The translations under genes were made by a program, and so were the position numbers. A stretch of 64,000 nt of DNA, taken from contig NZ_RRYI01000002.1 of assembly GCF_003931565.1 (NCBI RefSeq), positions 558,001 through 622,000 of the forward strand. Direction: 5' to 3'. The stretch is from Caulobacter sp. 602-1. GTDB lineage: Bacteria; Pseudomonadota; Alphaproteobacteria; Caulobacterales; Caulobacteraceae. Positions 1 to 8,056 of this stretch are shown one piece after another. How positions within the stretch are numbered: position 1 is the first letter of the stretch; each line of letters begins with the position of its first letter. The notes beneath the pieces were generated by a model, which did not search any database, was not told the origin of the DNA, and saw only the letters and a list, made by a program, of their open reading frames with translations.

Positions 1-1
1 C

Positions 2-115
<114 letters not shown>

Positions 116-120
116 TTAGA

Positions 121-230
121 GGCGATACTCCCCCCACCTGACCGCTTCGCGGTCGTCCGCCCCCAAAGGCGGGCGGAAGGTGAACCTTCTTCCCCCTCCG
201 GGGGGAGGAGCGCGAAGCGCGGAGGGGGCG
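121..230. repeat. Intergenic cluster of short palindromes
   Basis: The gap between the dehydrogenase and fghA is a mosaic of inverted repeats: GACCGC-ttc-GCGGTC near 140-154, TCCGCC...GGGCGGA near 155-177, and a C-rich/G-rich hairpin followed by CGCGAAGCGCG near 190-222. It looks like a REP/BIME-type intergenic element. It may act as a processing or attenuation structure between the two co-transcribed genes. Copies elsewhere in the genome cannot be checked from this window. Confidence 0.5.
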
Positions 231-246
231 AGTGGCAGGAGTGATC

Positions 247-1080
247 ATGACCGTCGAAACCCTCTCCACCCACCGCGTCCACGGCGGAACGCTACGCTAC
301 TGCAAGCACGCCTCCACCAGCACCGGCACGCCGATGAAGTTCACGGTGTGGGTTCCTGACGGCGAGGGGCCGTTTCCCTATCTCGTCTGGCTGTCGGGTC
401 TGACCTGCACCGAGGACAATTTCACGGTGAAGTCCGGCGTCTACGAACACGCCGCCAGGCACGGCGTGGCGATCGTCGCGCCCGATACCTCGCCGCGTGG
501 CGACGGCGTGGCCGACGACCCGGCCTATGACCTTGGACAGGGGGCGGGCTTCTATGTCGACGCCACCCAGGCGCCGTGGGCGCCGCACTTCATGATGCAC
601 TCGTACATCACCGGCGACCTGCTGGCGGCCGTCGACGGCGCCTTCCCGCTGGACACGGCCCGCCGGGGGATCTTCGGTCATTCGATGGGCGGCCACGGCG
701 CCCTGACCATCGCCTTGAAGCATTCCGAGCTCTTCAAGTCGGTCAGCGCCTTCTCGCCGATCGTCTCGCCGTTGAACTGCCCGTGGGGCGACAAGGCCCT
801 GACTGCCTATCTCGGCCCCGACCGCGCCCTGTGGCGGGGGCACGACGCCTGCGCCCTGATCGAGGACGGGGCGGGGAGCGCGTTCGACGAGATCCTGATC
901 GACCAGGGCCTGGCCGATAGCTTCCTGGAAAGCCAGTTGAAGCCGGAGCTGATCGAAGCCGCCGCCGCCAAGGCCGGTCGCAAGGTCACGGTGCGCCGGC
1001 AAGAGGGCTACGACCACAGCTACTTCTTTATTACCACCTTCATTGGCGATCACGTGGCGTTTCACGCGGAAAGATTGTGA
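247..1080 (+). CDS. fghA: S-formylglutathione hydrolase
   Basis: This 277-residue alpha/beta hydrolase (esterase D family) hydrolyses S-formylglutathione to formate and glutathione, the second step of glutathione-dependent formaldehyde detoxification in the cytoplasm. The nucleophile elbow GHSMGGHG puts the catalytic serine at residue 146. The acid is Asp224 in DQGLADSF and the base His257 in YDHSYFF. The length is normal for the family. ATG 247 is chosen over the in-frame GTG 232 because AGGAG (237-241) lies 5 bases upstream of it. The preceding dehydrogenase reads in the same direction. Confidence 0.95.
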   Translation: MTVETLSTHRVHGGTLRYCKHASTSTGTPMKFTVWVPDGEGPFPYLVWLSGLTCTEDNFTVKSGVYEHAARHGVAIVAPDTSPRGDGVADDPAYDLGQGAGFYVDATQAPWAPHFMMHSYITGDLLAAVDGAFPLDTARRGIFGHSMGGHGALTIALKHSELFKSVSAFSPIVSPLNCPWGDKALTAYLGPDRALWRGHDACALIEDGAGSAFDEILIDQGLADSFLESQLKPELIEAAAAKAGRKVTVRRQEGYDHSYFFITTFIGDHVAFHAERL

Positions 1081-1090
1081 ATATCTTGCC

Positions 1091-1180
1091 GTGACCGTTG
1101 AGCGGGCAGAGGTGTCGGCTTGGCTGGACACCTGGGAGACACCCGAAGAGAAGCCCGTTCCGGCCAAGTCGCGCAAGTAA
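1091..1180 (+). pseudogene. C-terminal remnant of a CopG/ParD-type antitoxin
   Basis: The frame reads VTVERAEVSAWLDTW and then a short charged tail to TAA 1178-1180. The block EVSAWLDTWETPEEKPVP is the kind of C-terminus found on ribbon-helix-helix antitoxins paired with ParE toxins (E-V-x-A-W-L-x-S/T-W). Only about 30 codons remain. The DNA-binding N-terminus is absent, since the fghA stop lies 11 bases upstream. It sits directly before a broken ParE-like frame. This is inferred to be a decayed toxin-antitoxin locus. The family match is from memory of motif patterns and is moderately secure. Confidence 0.55.
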
Positions 1181-1435
1181 GCCTGGACGTGGCGGGCGCT
1201 GGCCGATCTGGCGGCCATTCGCGAATATATCGGACAGCTCAGTCCGCTGGCGACTCAGCGGACGGCAGGCGCGCCTGCGAGCGGCGGCGGAGAGCCTGGC
1301 GGAGCGCCCTGAACGAGGCCGTCTGGCGACGGCGACCTTGCGGGAACTGGTTGCTATCCCTCCTTATGTCATTCGCTATCACGCCGGGGACGATGTCGTG
1401 ACATCGTTCGTATTCGGCATGCCGCGCGACTTTGA
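1181..1435 (+). pseudogene. ParE/RelE-family toxin, doubly frameshifted
   Basis: Three adjacent frames each carry one part of a ParE toxin. Frame A, from 1181, gives RALADLAAIREYIGQLSP (helical N-terminus). After a shift near 1260, frame B gives AAAESLAERPERGRL and LRELVAIPPYVIRYHAGDD. After a second shift near 1399, the bases 1400-1435 read DIVRIRHAARL and stop, matching the usual ParE ending (V-x-I-x-R-I-x-H-A-A-R). There is no usable start codon directly after the antitoxin stop. The gene is therefore dead through two single-base-scale indels. Sequencing error is a less likely alternative because the antitoxin is also truncated. Confidence 0.65.
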
Positions 1436-1455
1436 CCCTGATCGGAGCTCGATCC

Positions 1456-1746
1456 GTGAGCCAGGATGACTCCCAGGACGACGACCTCATCAATCCACTG
1501 ACCCCTTGGCGGTCCATGGCGTTCATCTTCGTCTGCGGATGGGGCGCGGTTCTGCTGGACCTGTTGGGCGCGCGGGACGTGCTGGGGCGCTACGGCCGCG
1601 GCTTCAATCCATTGTTCCTTACGCTACCTTTCGCGGCGGTCGCCGGCTATTGGGTCTTCTGGACGGCCTGGAAAGCGGCCCAGCGGCGGCATCGGCGGCA
1701 GGCGCGCGAGCGGCGGGCCATGCTGGGGCTGGACCGCCAACATTGA
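1456..1746 (+). CDS. Small two-helix membrane protein, unknown function
   Basis: This frame encodes about 96 residues with an acidic N-terminus, two hydrophobic stretches (FIFVCGWGAVLLDLLG and LPFAAVAGYWVFWTAW) and a basic Arg-rich tail, so it is a likely inner-membrane protein with both ends in the cytoplasm. The start is taken as GTG 1456, preceded by GGAG at 1444-1447. An ATG at 1432 is also in frame but lies inside the decayed toxin. No family was recognised. The gene lies alone between the toxin remnant and rpsD. Confidence 0.55.
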   Translation: MSQDDSQDDDLINPLTPWRSMAFIFVCGWGAVLLDLLGARDVLGRYGRGFNPLFLTLPFAAVAGYWVFWTAWKAAQRRHRRQARERRAMLGLDRQH

Positions 1747-1894
1747 CTCCCCGGCCTCTCTCCCTCATAAGCCACCCCTTCACGCTGCCGGCTCGCCGGA
1801 CGGCGCGATGACCTTATGACGGATTGACCCGAAGCCGCCGTTGCAATCGCACCTCCTCAGGGGGAGCCGGCCCGGATCGTTAGAAAGAACGACT

Positions 1895-2512
1895 ATGTCG
1901 AAGCGCCATAGCGCCAAGTACAAGATCGACCGCCGCATGGGTGAAAACCTGTGGGGCCGTCCGAAGTCCCCGGTCAACCAACGCTCGTACGGTCCCGGCC
2001 AGCACGGCCAGCGCCGCAAGAGCAAGGTTTCTGACTTCGGTCTGCAGCTGCGCGCCAAGCAAAAGCTGAAGGGCTACTACGGTAACCTGACCGAGAAGCA
2101 ATTCTCGCGCACCTACGAGGAAGCCGCCCGCCGCAAGGGCAACACCTCGGAGAACCTGATCGCTCTGCTCGAATCGCGCCTGGACGCCATCGTCTATCGC
2201 GCCAAGTTCGTGCCGACCGTGTTCGCCGCCCGCCAGTTCGTGAACCACGGCCACGTGACCGTGAACGGCAAGCGCGTGAACATCCCGTCGTACCGCTGCA
2301 AGCCGGGCGACGTGATCGCGGTCCGCGAAAAGTCGCGCAACATGGCCCTGGTCCTGGAAGCTGTCGCCTCGAACGAGCGCGACTTCGCCGAGTACGTCTC
2401 GGTCGACGCCAAGGGCCTGTCGGCCACCTTCGTCCGCGCTCCGGAACTCTCGGAAGTTCCGTATCCGGTGAAGATGGAACCGAACCTGGTCGTCGAATTC
2501 TACGCTTCGTAA
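1895..2512 (+). CDS. rpsD: 30S ribosomal protein uS4 (S4)
   Basis: This 205-residue protein binds 16S rRNA and nucleates assembly of the small subunit. The N-terminus [20 protein letters not shown] and the block [10 protein letters not shown] are classic uS4 sequence. The S4 RNA-binding domain spans about residues 94-155 and includes [27 protein letters not shown] and the PGD turn. The start is the ATG that gives the family N-terminus. An upstream extension in the same frame (from 1841) has no homologous look. The gene stands alone here, as is common in alphaproteobacteria, and is followed at once by a strong terminator. S4 is known to repress its own mRNA in some bacteria. No such structure is claimed here. 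Confidence 0.98.
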   Translation: MSKRHSAKYKIDRRMGENLWGRPKSPVNQRSYGPGQHGQRRKSKVSDFGLQLRAKQKLKGYYGNLTEKQFSRTYEEAARRKGNTSENLIALLESRLDAIVYRAKFVPTVFAARQFVNHGHVTVNGKRVNIPSYRCKPGDVIAVREKSRNMALVLEAVASNERDFAEYVSVDAKGLSATFVRAPELSEVPYPVKMEPNLVVEFYAS

Positions 2513-2534
2513 GCGTCGGATCCGAAAGATACGG

Positions 2535-2566
2535 AAAAGGCCCCGGAGCGATCCGGGGCCTTTTTT
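2535..2566 (+). terminator. Intrinsic terminator of rpsD
   Basis: A perfect 13-bp stem, AAAAGGCCCCGGA (2535-2547) and its complement (2552-2564), closes a GCGA tetraloop and runs into six T residues. It lies 22 bases after the rpsD stop. The remaining 220 bases before the next gene show no other convincing feature apart from that gene's Shine-Dalgarno sequence. Confidence 0.93.
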
Positions 2567-2786
2567 GTTGCGTCCTTAAGGGCTTCGCGCCTCTTGAAAG
2601 GCCCCGGGCGCTATCCCAGCTTTAGAAGGCGGGACCGGGCCCCTCTGGCGAGTGATGCAAGCACTCGTGATGTCGGACCGCATCGGGTGTTCTCGATGTC
2701 TGGGTCCGGCCGCCACCGCCCCTCCCCCAAAGGCGCCGCCTGTCATCGAGGACACCCGTTCCATCCCTTGGACCGGAGGTTTCTGT

Positions 2787-3104
2787 ATGCCCCTTCTGAT
2801 GTGCCCCAACTGCGACGGCGCCATGCAGGCCGTGCAGCGCGCCAGCGTCGAGTTCGACATGTGCCCGCGTTGCCGCGGCGTCTGGCTGGACCGGGGCGAG
2901 CTTGAAAAGCTGATGTCCCTGGAGCGCGAGGAGACGCAAGCTATCTATAATGAGCCTCGTCCCTATACGCGCCCCGATCACCACCACGATCACCACAAGC
3001 ACGACCATGGGCGCTACCGCGACGATGACGACGATCGCTATCGCCGCCCGGGCCAGCACGGCCACAAGAAGAAGCGCTTCGACCTGTTCGACATCTTCGA
3101 CTGA
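2787..3104 (+). CDS. TFIIB-type zinc-ribbon protein with His/Asp-rich tail
   Basis: This 105-residue protein starts with a zinc ribbon of the zf-TFIIB family: C-P-N-C at about residues 6-9 and C-P-R-C-x-G-V-W-L-D-x-G-E-L at about 30-43. It continues with a low-complexity tail very rich in His, Asp and Arg, and ends [12 protein letters not shown]. Function is unknown; the ribbon probably binds zinc, and the tail could also bind metal. The ATG at 2787 is chosen because GGAGG lies 7 bases upstream. It is 16 bases from htpX and probably co-transcribed, which hints at a role in protein quality control, but that is inference. Confidence 0.8.
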   Translation: MPLLMCPNCDGAMQAVQRASVEFDMCPRCRGVWLDRGELEKLMSLEREETQAIYNEPRPYTRPDHHHDHHKHDHGRYRDDDDDRYRRPGQHGHKKKRFDLFDIFD

Positions 3105-3120
3105 CGACACCGATAAACCA

Positions 3121-4062
3121 ATGAACCACTTCAAGACCTATCTGCTACTGGCGGGCCTTACCGCGCTGTTCATGGCCGCGGGCTATCTGATCGGCGGTCC
3201 CACGGGAATGCTGATCGCCCTGGCCTTCGCCGTGGCGCTGAACGCCTTCTCGTACTGGAACGCCGACAAGATCGTGCTGCGGACCTATGGCGCGCAGGTG
3301 GTGGATGAGAGCCATCCGGAGCCGCTGATCCGCAACTACGTGATCGACGTGGTGGAGATGGCCGCCAAGGCCGGTCTCCCTCGTCCGCGCGTGACGGTGA
3401 TCCAGAGCGATCAGCCCAACGCCTTCGCCACCGGCCGCGATCCGGCTCACGCCGCCGTCGCCGCGACGACGGGTCTGCTGTCTCTGCTGACCCGCGACGA
3501 GATCCGCGGCGTGATGGCCCACGAACTGGCCCACGTGAAGAACCGCGACACCCTGACCATGACCGTGACGGCGACCATCGCCGGCGCGATCTCGGCCCTG
3601 GCCAATTTCGCGTTCTTCTTCGGCGGCTCGCGGGACGAGGAGCGGCCGGGCGGCGTGATCGGTGCGATCGCCATCGCCATCCTGGCTCCGATCGCCGCCA
3701 TGCTGGTGCAGATGGCCATCAGCCGGGCCCGCGAATACGAGGCCGACCGCATCGGCGCGTCGATTGGCGGCGACCCGGCGGCCCTGGCCCGCGCACTGGA
3801 GAAGATCGAGGCCTATGCCCGCGGCGGCTATGTAAACTACGAGGCCGAGCGCAATCCGGCGACGGCCCACATGTTCATCATCAACCCGCTGAACGGGAAG
3901 GGCGCCGACAACCTGTTCTCGACCCACCCGGCGACCCGCAACCGCGTCGAGGCCTTGATGCGGCTGGGCGTCGGTCAGGGGGCGGCGCGTCGTTCGGTCG
4001 TCCCGGTGTCCGAACCGGCGATCCGGCCGAACACCGGGCGCAACCCGGGACCGTGGGGCTGA
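3121..4062 (+). CDS. htpX: Membrane zinc metalloprotease HtpX (M48B)
   Basis: This 313-residue inner-membrane endopeptidase degrades misfolded membrane proteins. It has two N-terminal hydrophobic helices (about residues 7-40), the zinc motif HELAH at 134-138, two further hydrophobic segments (about 145-165 and 178-200), and the third zinc ligand at Glu205 in REYEADRIG. The C-terminal block with [13 protein letters not shown] is typical of HtpX. The start is ATG 3121. A longer in-frame extension overlaps the zinc-ribbon gene and is not protein-like. In other bacteria htpX responds to envelope or heat stress, but no such promoter is visible in the 16-base gap. Confidence 0.95.
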   Translation: MNHFKTYLLLAGLTALFMAAGYLIGGPTGMLIALAFAVALNAFSYWNADKIVLRTYGAQVVDESHPEPLIRNYVIDVVEMAAKAGLPRPRVTVIQSDQPNAFATGRDPAHAAVAATTGLLSLLTRDEIRGVMAHELAHVKNRDTLTMTVTATIAGAISALANFAFFFGGSRDEERPGGVIGAIAIAILAPIAAMLVQMAISRAREYEADRIGASIGGDPAALARALEKIEAYARGGYVNYEAERNPATAHMFIINPLNGKGADNLFSTHPATRNRVEALMRLGVGQGAARRSVVPVSEPAIRPNTGRNPGPWG

Positions 4063-4063
4063 T

Positions 4064-5206
4064 CTAGCGCGCCACCGGCAGGACGCGGGTATATTCCCAC
4101 CCCCACGGCGTGCCCGTCTCGCCGAGGGCCGCCTTCACCAGGGGCGGGAATATCCGTTGTCCGACCTCGTTGTTCGTCAGGATCACGACGCAGCGCTGGT
4201 TCTTCTCGACACAGACCAAGATGTTGTCCGTAATCTCGTTGTGGCCGCCCTTCATGAAGGCGCGGCCCTGGGGGCCCTGGTGCGTCACCACGCCGATTGC
4301 CGCCGCCAGCCCGATCTTGGCGTTGTCGGGATTTTCCTCCAGGGCGAACGGTGGAAATTCGTGGGCGCTGACGATCGGCAGGCTGGGCTTTAGCCATTCG
4401 GCCCGCGCTTTCGGCGAGAGCCCCCAGCCCGAGGCCATGGCCGCCGCCAGCTTGCCCAGGTCCGAGATTGTGGTGTCCAGCGAGCCGGCCGCCTTGACGC
4501 TGGAGCGGTCGTCGTGGGGCTCCCACTTGCCGTCCTCGTGCTGGCCGTCAGCTAGGTTGCCGGCGAAGTCGTCGCGCCAGACCATGCTGGAGCGGGTCAT
4601 GCCCAGCGGCTGAAACAGCCGGCGGTTCATCTCTTCGCCAACCTTCAGCCCCAGACCCTGCTCGATGACGAACTGCATCAGGTTGATGCCTTCGCCGGAA
4701 TAGGCGTAGCGAGTTCCCGGCGTCAGCTTGATGTCCAGCTTCTCGTCCGGGTTCAGCCAACGGAAGTTCGGAAAGCCCGCCGAATGGGTCATTAGCATGC
4801 GCGGCGTGATCGCCTGCCAGCGCGGGTCGCCCGCCAAGTCCGCATAGGTCTTGTACTCGGGTAGGGGTCTGGGCAGGTACGTCGAGATCGGCTTGTCGAG
4901 ATCCAGCTTTCCCTCATCGACCAGCATCATGACATAGTAGGCGAAGGCCGCCTTGGTGACCGAGGCCGCGTACATGATGGTGTCGGTCGTCAGCGGATCG
5001 CCCTTTTCGTTGCGCACGCCCCGGGCGACCACATGGCGGACCTTGCCGCCGTCGATCACGGCCACGGCGACGCCGGGTATCTTGCCGGCGACCATCAGCC
5101 GATCGATCTCGGCGTCAAATTTCCGGTAGTCCTGAGCGGCATGCGCCGCGGGCGCCGCAAAAGCGCTGGCCAGCGACGCGGCCAGGAAGGCTGAACGAAA
5201 ACGCAC
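4064..5206 (-). CDS. Secreted serine hydrolase of the beta-lactamase (class C/esterase) family
   Basis: This 380-residue precursor has a clear signal peptide ending in PAAHA (about residue 23). The active-site SxxK motif is S82-V-T-K85. A Tyr-Ser-Gly motif at 169-171 takes the place of YxN, and GGHNE near the C-terminus takes the place of KTG. Family members include carboxylesterases, D-amino-acid peptidases and penicillin-binding-like hydrolases. The substrate cannot be read from sequence, and resistance to beta-lactams should not be assumed. The start codon is GTG. The gene is convergent with htpX, with one base between stop codons. Confidence 0.85.
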   Translation of the reverse strand: MRFRSAFLAASLASAFAAPAAHAAQDYRKFDAEIDRLMVAGKIPGVAVAVIDGGKVRHVVARGVRNEKGDPLTTDTIMYAASVTKAAFAYYVMMLVDEGKLDLDKPISTYLPRPLPEYKTYADLAGDPRWQAITPRMLMTHSAGFPNFRWLNPDEKLDIKLTPGTRYAYSGEGINLMQFVIEQGLGLKVGEEMNRRLFQPLGMTRSSMVWRDDFAGNLADGQHEDGKWEPHDDRSSVKAAGSLDTTISDLGKLAAAMASGWGLSPKARAEWLKPSLPIVSAHEFPPFALEENPDNAKIGLAAAIGVVTHQGPQGRAFMKGGHNEITDNILVCVEKNQRCVVILTNNEVGQRIFPPLVKAALGETGTPWGWEYTRVLPVAR

Positions 5207-5335
5207 GATACGCTCCCTGGAGCGCGAGATGCGCTCCGACTGTCTGAAGACCGAAGCCCCGCGGGCTTCGGGGCTGGTCAGGTCGCCAGCGCTGGGCGAT
5301 CTTCACCTCAAGTCGGGCGGTTCGTACAGAGGTCG

Positions 5336-5704
5336 ATGAGCGTCGTTCTTTCGCGTAGAGGTTTTGTGCTCGCCGGAACAGCCCTGACGCTGGCCGGTTG
5401 CGCGACGACGCCCGCGCTGCTGGCCGCCGCGCCGGGCGAGATCTTTCCGGAGTTGGAGCCGCTGCTGGCGGCGAAGACCGGTCCGCGCGTCCTGACGATC
5501 CGCGTCGCCTCGAAGGGGTGCACGGCCAAGGCCGATTTCGTGTTCCGCGTCGATCGCAAGGCCGGCCACGCCGTAGTGGCCTTCGCGCGGCGGCGGCTGG
5601 AGACCTGCAGGGGGCCGACGGGCGCGGCGGAGCTTCGGTTCAGCTATGACGAACTGGGCCTGACCCACGCCGACCGCATCGTCATCGCTAATCCGGTTCC
5701 CTGA
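5336..5704 (+). CDS. Predicted lipoprotein, unknown function
   Basis: This 122-residue protein begins with an Arg-Arg pair (residues 7-8), a hydrophobic stretch and the lipobox LAGC with Cys22, so it is a likely lipoprotein, possibly exported by Tat. The mature part has one conserved-looking pair of cysteines (in KGCTAKADF and LETCRGP) that could form a disulfide. It ends ADRIVIANPVP. It is 11 bases from the next small gene and divergent from the beta-lactamase-like gene. The 129-base divergent gap holds a small hairpin, CGAAGCCC-cgc-GGGCTTCG, at 5252-5270. No family was recognised. Confidence 0.7.
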   Translation: MSVVLSRRGFVLAGTALTLAGCATTPALLAAAPGEIFPELEPLLAAKTGPRVLTIRVASKGCTAKADFVFRVDRKAGHAVVAFARRRLETCRGPTGAAELRFSYDELGLTHADRIVIANPVP

Positions 5705-5715
5705 GGAGGGCGCGC

Positions 5716-5943
5716 GTGTTCGAGTTTATCCGCAAGGGGTTTGGCAATCTCGCCGAGGACATCGCCCGCCAGTCGCGCGAGTGGAAGATCCGGTGCACCA
5801 AGTGTGGCCACCAGAAATCGCTCACCTCGGTGGGCGGCATCAGATACGGCGCGGCCGGGACCAAATACACGTTGGGTACGTGCTCGAAGTGCAACGGCTT
5901 CCGGATCCTGAAAATCTATCGTTCCGCCACGCCACAGGCCTGA
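5716..5943 (+). CDS. Small zinc-ribbon protein, unknown function
   Basis: This 75-residue frame starts at GTG 5716, preceded by the purine-rich GAGGAGGG. Two CxxC motifs, C27-T-K-C30 and C56-S-K-C59, are spaced as in a zinc ribbon. The N-terminal 20 residues look helical. It follows the lipoprotein gene closely, suggesting a two-gene unit, and is convergent with the thioesterase. Function is not predictable beyond zinc binding. Confidence 0.7.
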   Translation: MFEFIRKGFGNLAEDIARQSREWKIRCTKCGHQKSLTSVGGIRYGAAGTKYTLGTCSKCNGFRILKIYRSATPQA

Positions 5944-5946
5944 GAC

Positions 5947-6366
5947 TCACCCCTTCGGCGTGAAGCGTTCGATCATCCAGGGCAGGACGCGCGCGGGGCG
6001 CTTGGCGGCGATGTCGATCAGCACCCAGTCAGTGCGGCTCTGGGCGCACATCTCGCCGTCCGGGCCGTCGATGCGAACGTAGCGCTCGAACCGCGGGCCC
6101 TTCAGTTCGCCGACCCAGGTATAGCCCGTGGCGATCTCGCCCGGCAGCAGCTCGCGGCGATAGTCGATCTCGTGGCGGCGCGCGATCCAGCTCCAGGGCG
6201 CGCGCTGTTCTTCGCTGGTCCAGGCTTCCCAATGGGCGATGGCCAGGTCCTGAGCCCAGGCCAGATAGACCACGTTGTTGACGTGGCCGTTGGCGTCAAT
6301 GTCAGACGCCTTGGGCTCGAAGGTCAGACAATAGGCGTCCGCAGGCGGGACGAAGACCCGACTCAC
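5947..6366 (-). CDS. Acyl-CoA thioesterase, hot-dog fold (4HBT family)
   Basis: This protein of 139 residues carries the hallmark D-I-D-A-N-G-H-V-N-N-V-V-Y block near residue 22, as in 4-hydroxybenzoyl-CoA thioesterase-like enzymes such as YbgC and FadM. The first Asp of that block is the usual catalytic acid. It probably hydrolyses a cytoplasmic acyl-CoA, of unknown chain length. The start is GTG 6364-6366, which overlaps the stop codon of grxD by four bases (GTGA), so the two genes are translationally coupled. Confidence 0.87.
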   Translation of the reverse strand: MSRVFVPPADAYCLTFEPKASDIDANGHVNNVVYLAWAQDLAIAHWEAWTSEEQRAPWSWIARRHEIDYRRELLPGEIATGYTWVGELKGPRFERYVRIDGPDGEMCAQSRTDWVLIDIAAKRPARVLPWMIERFTPKG

Positions 6367-6704
6367 GCGGCGATGAGGCCCTGCGCGGTCAGGAAGGTCT
6401 TCAACTCGCCCGACTGGAACATCTCGCGGATGATGTCGCTGCCGCCGACGAACTCGCCCTTTACATAGAGCTGCGGGATGGTCGGCCAGTCGGTGAAGGT
6501 CTTGATCCCCTGGCGCAGGTCGTCGTCCTGCAGGACATCGACGCCGATGAACTCGACACCCAGGTGATCGAGGATCTGGACCACGACCGACGAGAAGCCG
6601 CAGCGCGGCTGGTCCGGCACGCCCTTCATGAACACCACGACCGGATTTTCGGCCACGGTCTTGGCGATGAAGTCGAGGGCGGGGGAGGAGGCGACGTCGG
6701 TCAT
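6363..6704 (-). CDS. grxD: Monothiol glutaredoxin, Grx4 family
   Basis: This 113-residue glutaredoxin has the CGFS active site at residues 35-38 within QPRCGFS, and the glutathione-binding WPTIPQLYV and GGSDI blocks. CGFS glutaredoxins bind [2Fe-2S] clusters with glutathione and pass them to targets. They form heterocomplexes with BolA proteins, and a bolA gene lies 970 bases upstream on the same strand. ATG 6704 is preferred over an upstream in-frame start because it gives the standard N-terminus. The 3' end overlaps the thioesterase start. Confidence 0.96.
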   Translation of the reverse strand: MTDVASSPALDFIAKTVAENPVVVFMKGVPDQPRCGFSSVVVQILDHLGVEFIGVDVLQDDDLRQGIKTFTDWPTIPQLYVKGEFVGGSDIIREMFQSGELKTFLTAQGLIAA

Positions 6705-6774
6705 CGGGATTGTCCTGGAACGCAAGGCTTTCAGCTAGGCGCCGCCAGGCTCCGGGTCAAGTGCGCCTTGTTTA

Positions 6775-7665
6775 TCAAGTACGATTGGCCGCCTTCTCGC
6801 GTTCCTGCGCCGAGAAGCGAGCCATCTCGATCTGGGCGCAGACGCCGTTGGGCAAGTCGCGCTCGACCACGGCCGCCAGACGCTCGACGTCGGCGCGAGT
6901 ATCAGCGGTGATGCGCACGGTCGACAGCGACGGCTCGGTCAGGGCGTAGCCCAGGCAGATGTCCTCGCCGCTCCAGCCCTGCGTCGCGTGCAGGAACTCA
7001 TAGCCGCCGATGTCCGCCAGAGGATCGGATCGGCGCCGCCACAGGGACGGTTTCGGAGCGGACATCTCGCCGCCCTCGCGAAGGGCCTGGGGCCAGAAGT
7101 CCTCGCCGATCACCGCGAAGTCGTGCGTCGAGGCGTGGCGGATGCGGTGGCGCTCGGCCCAGCCGGACGACAGGTTGAACGGCGAGGAGATGGTCGTGAC
7201 CATCCCGTTCTTCAGCAGATGCGGATCGATGTCGCCGCGACTGGCTATGCCCAGGCCATGGATCGCGTGGCTGTCGTACAGCGAGCGCAGGCCGGCCTCG
7301 AAGGCGGGCGGCAGGGCCGGGGTCAGCGGGTCGTTGATCAGCACGAGATCGAGATAGTCGAGCGAAAGATCGTCGAACGCCGACTTCAGCAGACCGTCGA
7401 CGGCCTGATGGTCCAGGGCCGCGGCGTCGCCGCGCACCCGCCAGGTCAGGAACAGCAGCCGCCGCTCGACACTGGCGAAGGCCTCGGCCGCGCCCTTCAG
7501 CAACTCCGGCGAGTCGCCTTCGACCTGGAAGCTGTTGATGCCGTTTTCCAGCGCCGTGAAGATCAGGGCGCGCCATTCGCTGGCCCGCAGGCGCGAGCTG
7601 TCGGCCAGGCGCAGCGTGAGCGCCGAGACCGCCATGCCCGAGGCGCCAAAGGGCCGGTAGCGCAC
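6775..7665 (-). CDS. Degenerate aldo/keto reductase-fold protein
   Basis: This 296-residue protein keeps the framework of the aldo/keto reductase superfamily: the opening [17 protein letters not shown], the strand-2 region around residue 40, [12 protein letters not shown], and a late S-L-S-T-V-R-I block. The usual catalytic tetrad is missing. Where active enzymes have F-D-T-A-x-x-Y it reads FQVEGDS, the T-K-V strand reads LTWRV, and the L-I-H motif reads LIND. It is therefore probably not a reductase. A structural, binding or regulatory role is more likely. It sits between bolA and grxD, a 9-base gap after bolA, so it may belong to that iron-sulfur context. Confidence 0.7.
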   Translation of the reverse strand: MRYRPFGASGMAVSALTLRLADSSRLRASEWRALIFTALENGINSFQVEGDSPELLKGAAEAFASVERRLLFLTWRVRGDAAALDHQAVDGLLKSAFDDLSLDYLDLVLINDPLTPALPPAFEAGLRSLYDSHAIHGLGIASRGDIDPHLLKNGMVTTISSPFNLSSGWAERHRIRHASTHDFAVIGEDFWPQALREGGEMSAPKPSLWRRRSDPLADIGGYEFLHATQGWSGEDICLGYALTEPSLSTVRITADTRADVERLAAVVERDLPNGVCAQIEMARFSAQEREKAANRT

Positions 7666-7674
7666 GCGCTTCTC

Positions 7675-7905
7675 CTATTCCGCTGGCGCTGCGGTTTCGA
7701 GGGCCAGGGCGTGCAGCGTCCCGCCCAGCACGTCGGCCAGGGCCTTGTTGACCAGCTGATGCTGGCGCACGCGCGGCAGCCCCTTGAAGGCCGGCGAGAC
7801 GATGCGGGCCTTCCAGTGGTCGTTGTCGCCGGCCAAGTCGGTCAGCACGATCTCGGAATCGGGGAAGGCCGTAGTGAGGCGGGCCTCAAGCTCGGCGCGG
7901 GACAT
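7675..7905 (-). CDS. bolA: BolA family protein (IbaG/BolA type)
   Basis: This 76-residue protein is a BolA/IbaG homologue. It opens MSRAELEARLTTAFPD, and the core runs through NDHWKARIVSPAF to LPRVRQHQLVNKALAD, with His at the conserved cluster-ligand position near the end of the helix-turn. BolA proteins partner CGFS glutaredoxins in iron-sulfur trafficking, and grxD is nearby on the same strand. ATG 7905 is chosen for family length. A longer frame upstream to 7989 has no BolA-like sequence. Confidence 0.92.
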   Translation of the reverse strand: MSRAELEARLTTAFPDSEIVLTDLAGDNDHWKARIVSPAFKGLPRVRQHQLVNKALADVLGGTLHALALETAAPAE

Positions 7906-8056
7906 GGGCACTGGGAAGGCTCCGGTCTCTGAAGGGCTTATGTGGCCGGGATTCCTTAACAACGAGCCTACGCTGACAGCGTTGGTCACGGCGGTCCACG
8001 GCGATATGGGCGAGATTTAATTGAATTCGCCACTTCGCGCACGGCATGTAGGCGAC

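Noticed and set aside
4064-5206. Antibiotic-resistance beta-lactamase
   Set aside because: SxxK is present, but the family is broad and the KTG motif is replaced by GGHN, so an esterase or peptidase role is at least as likely.
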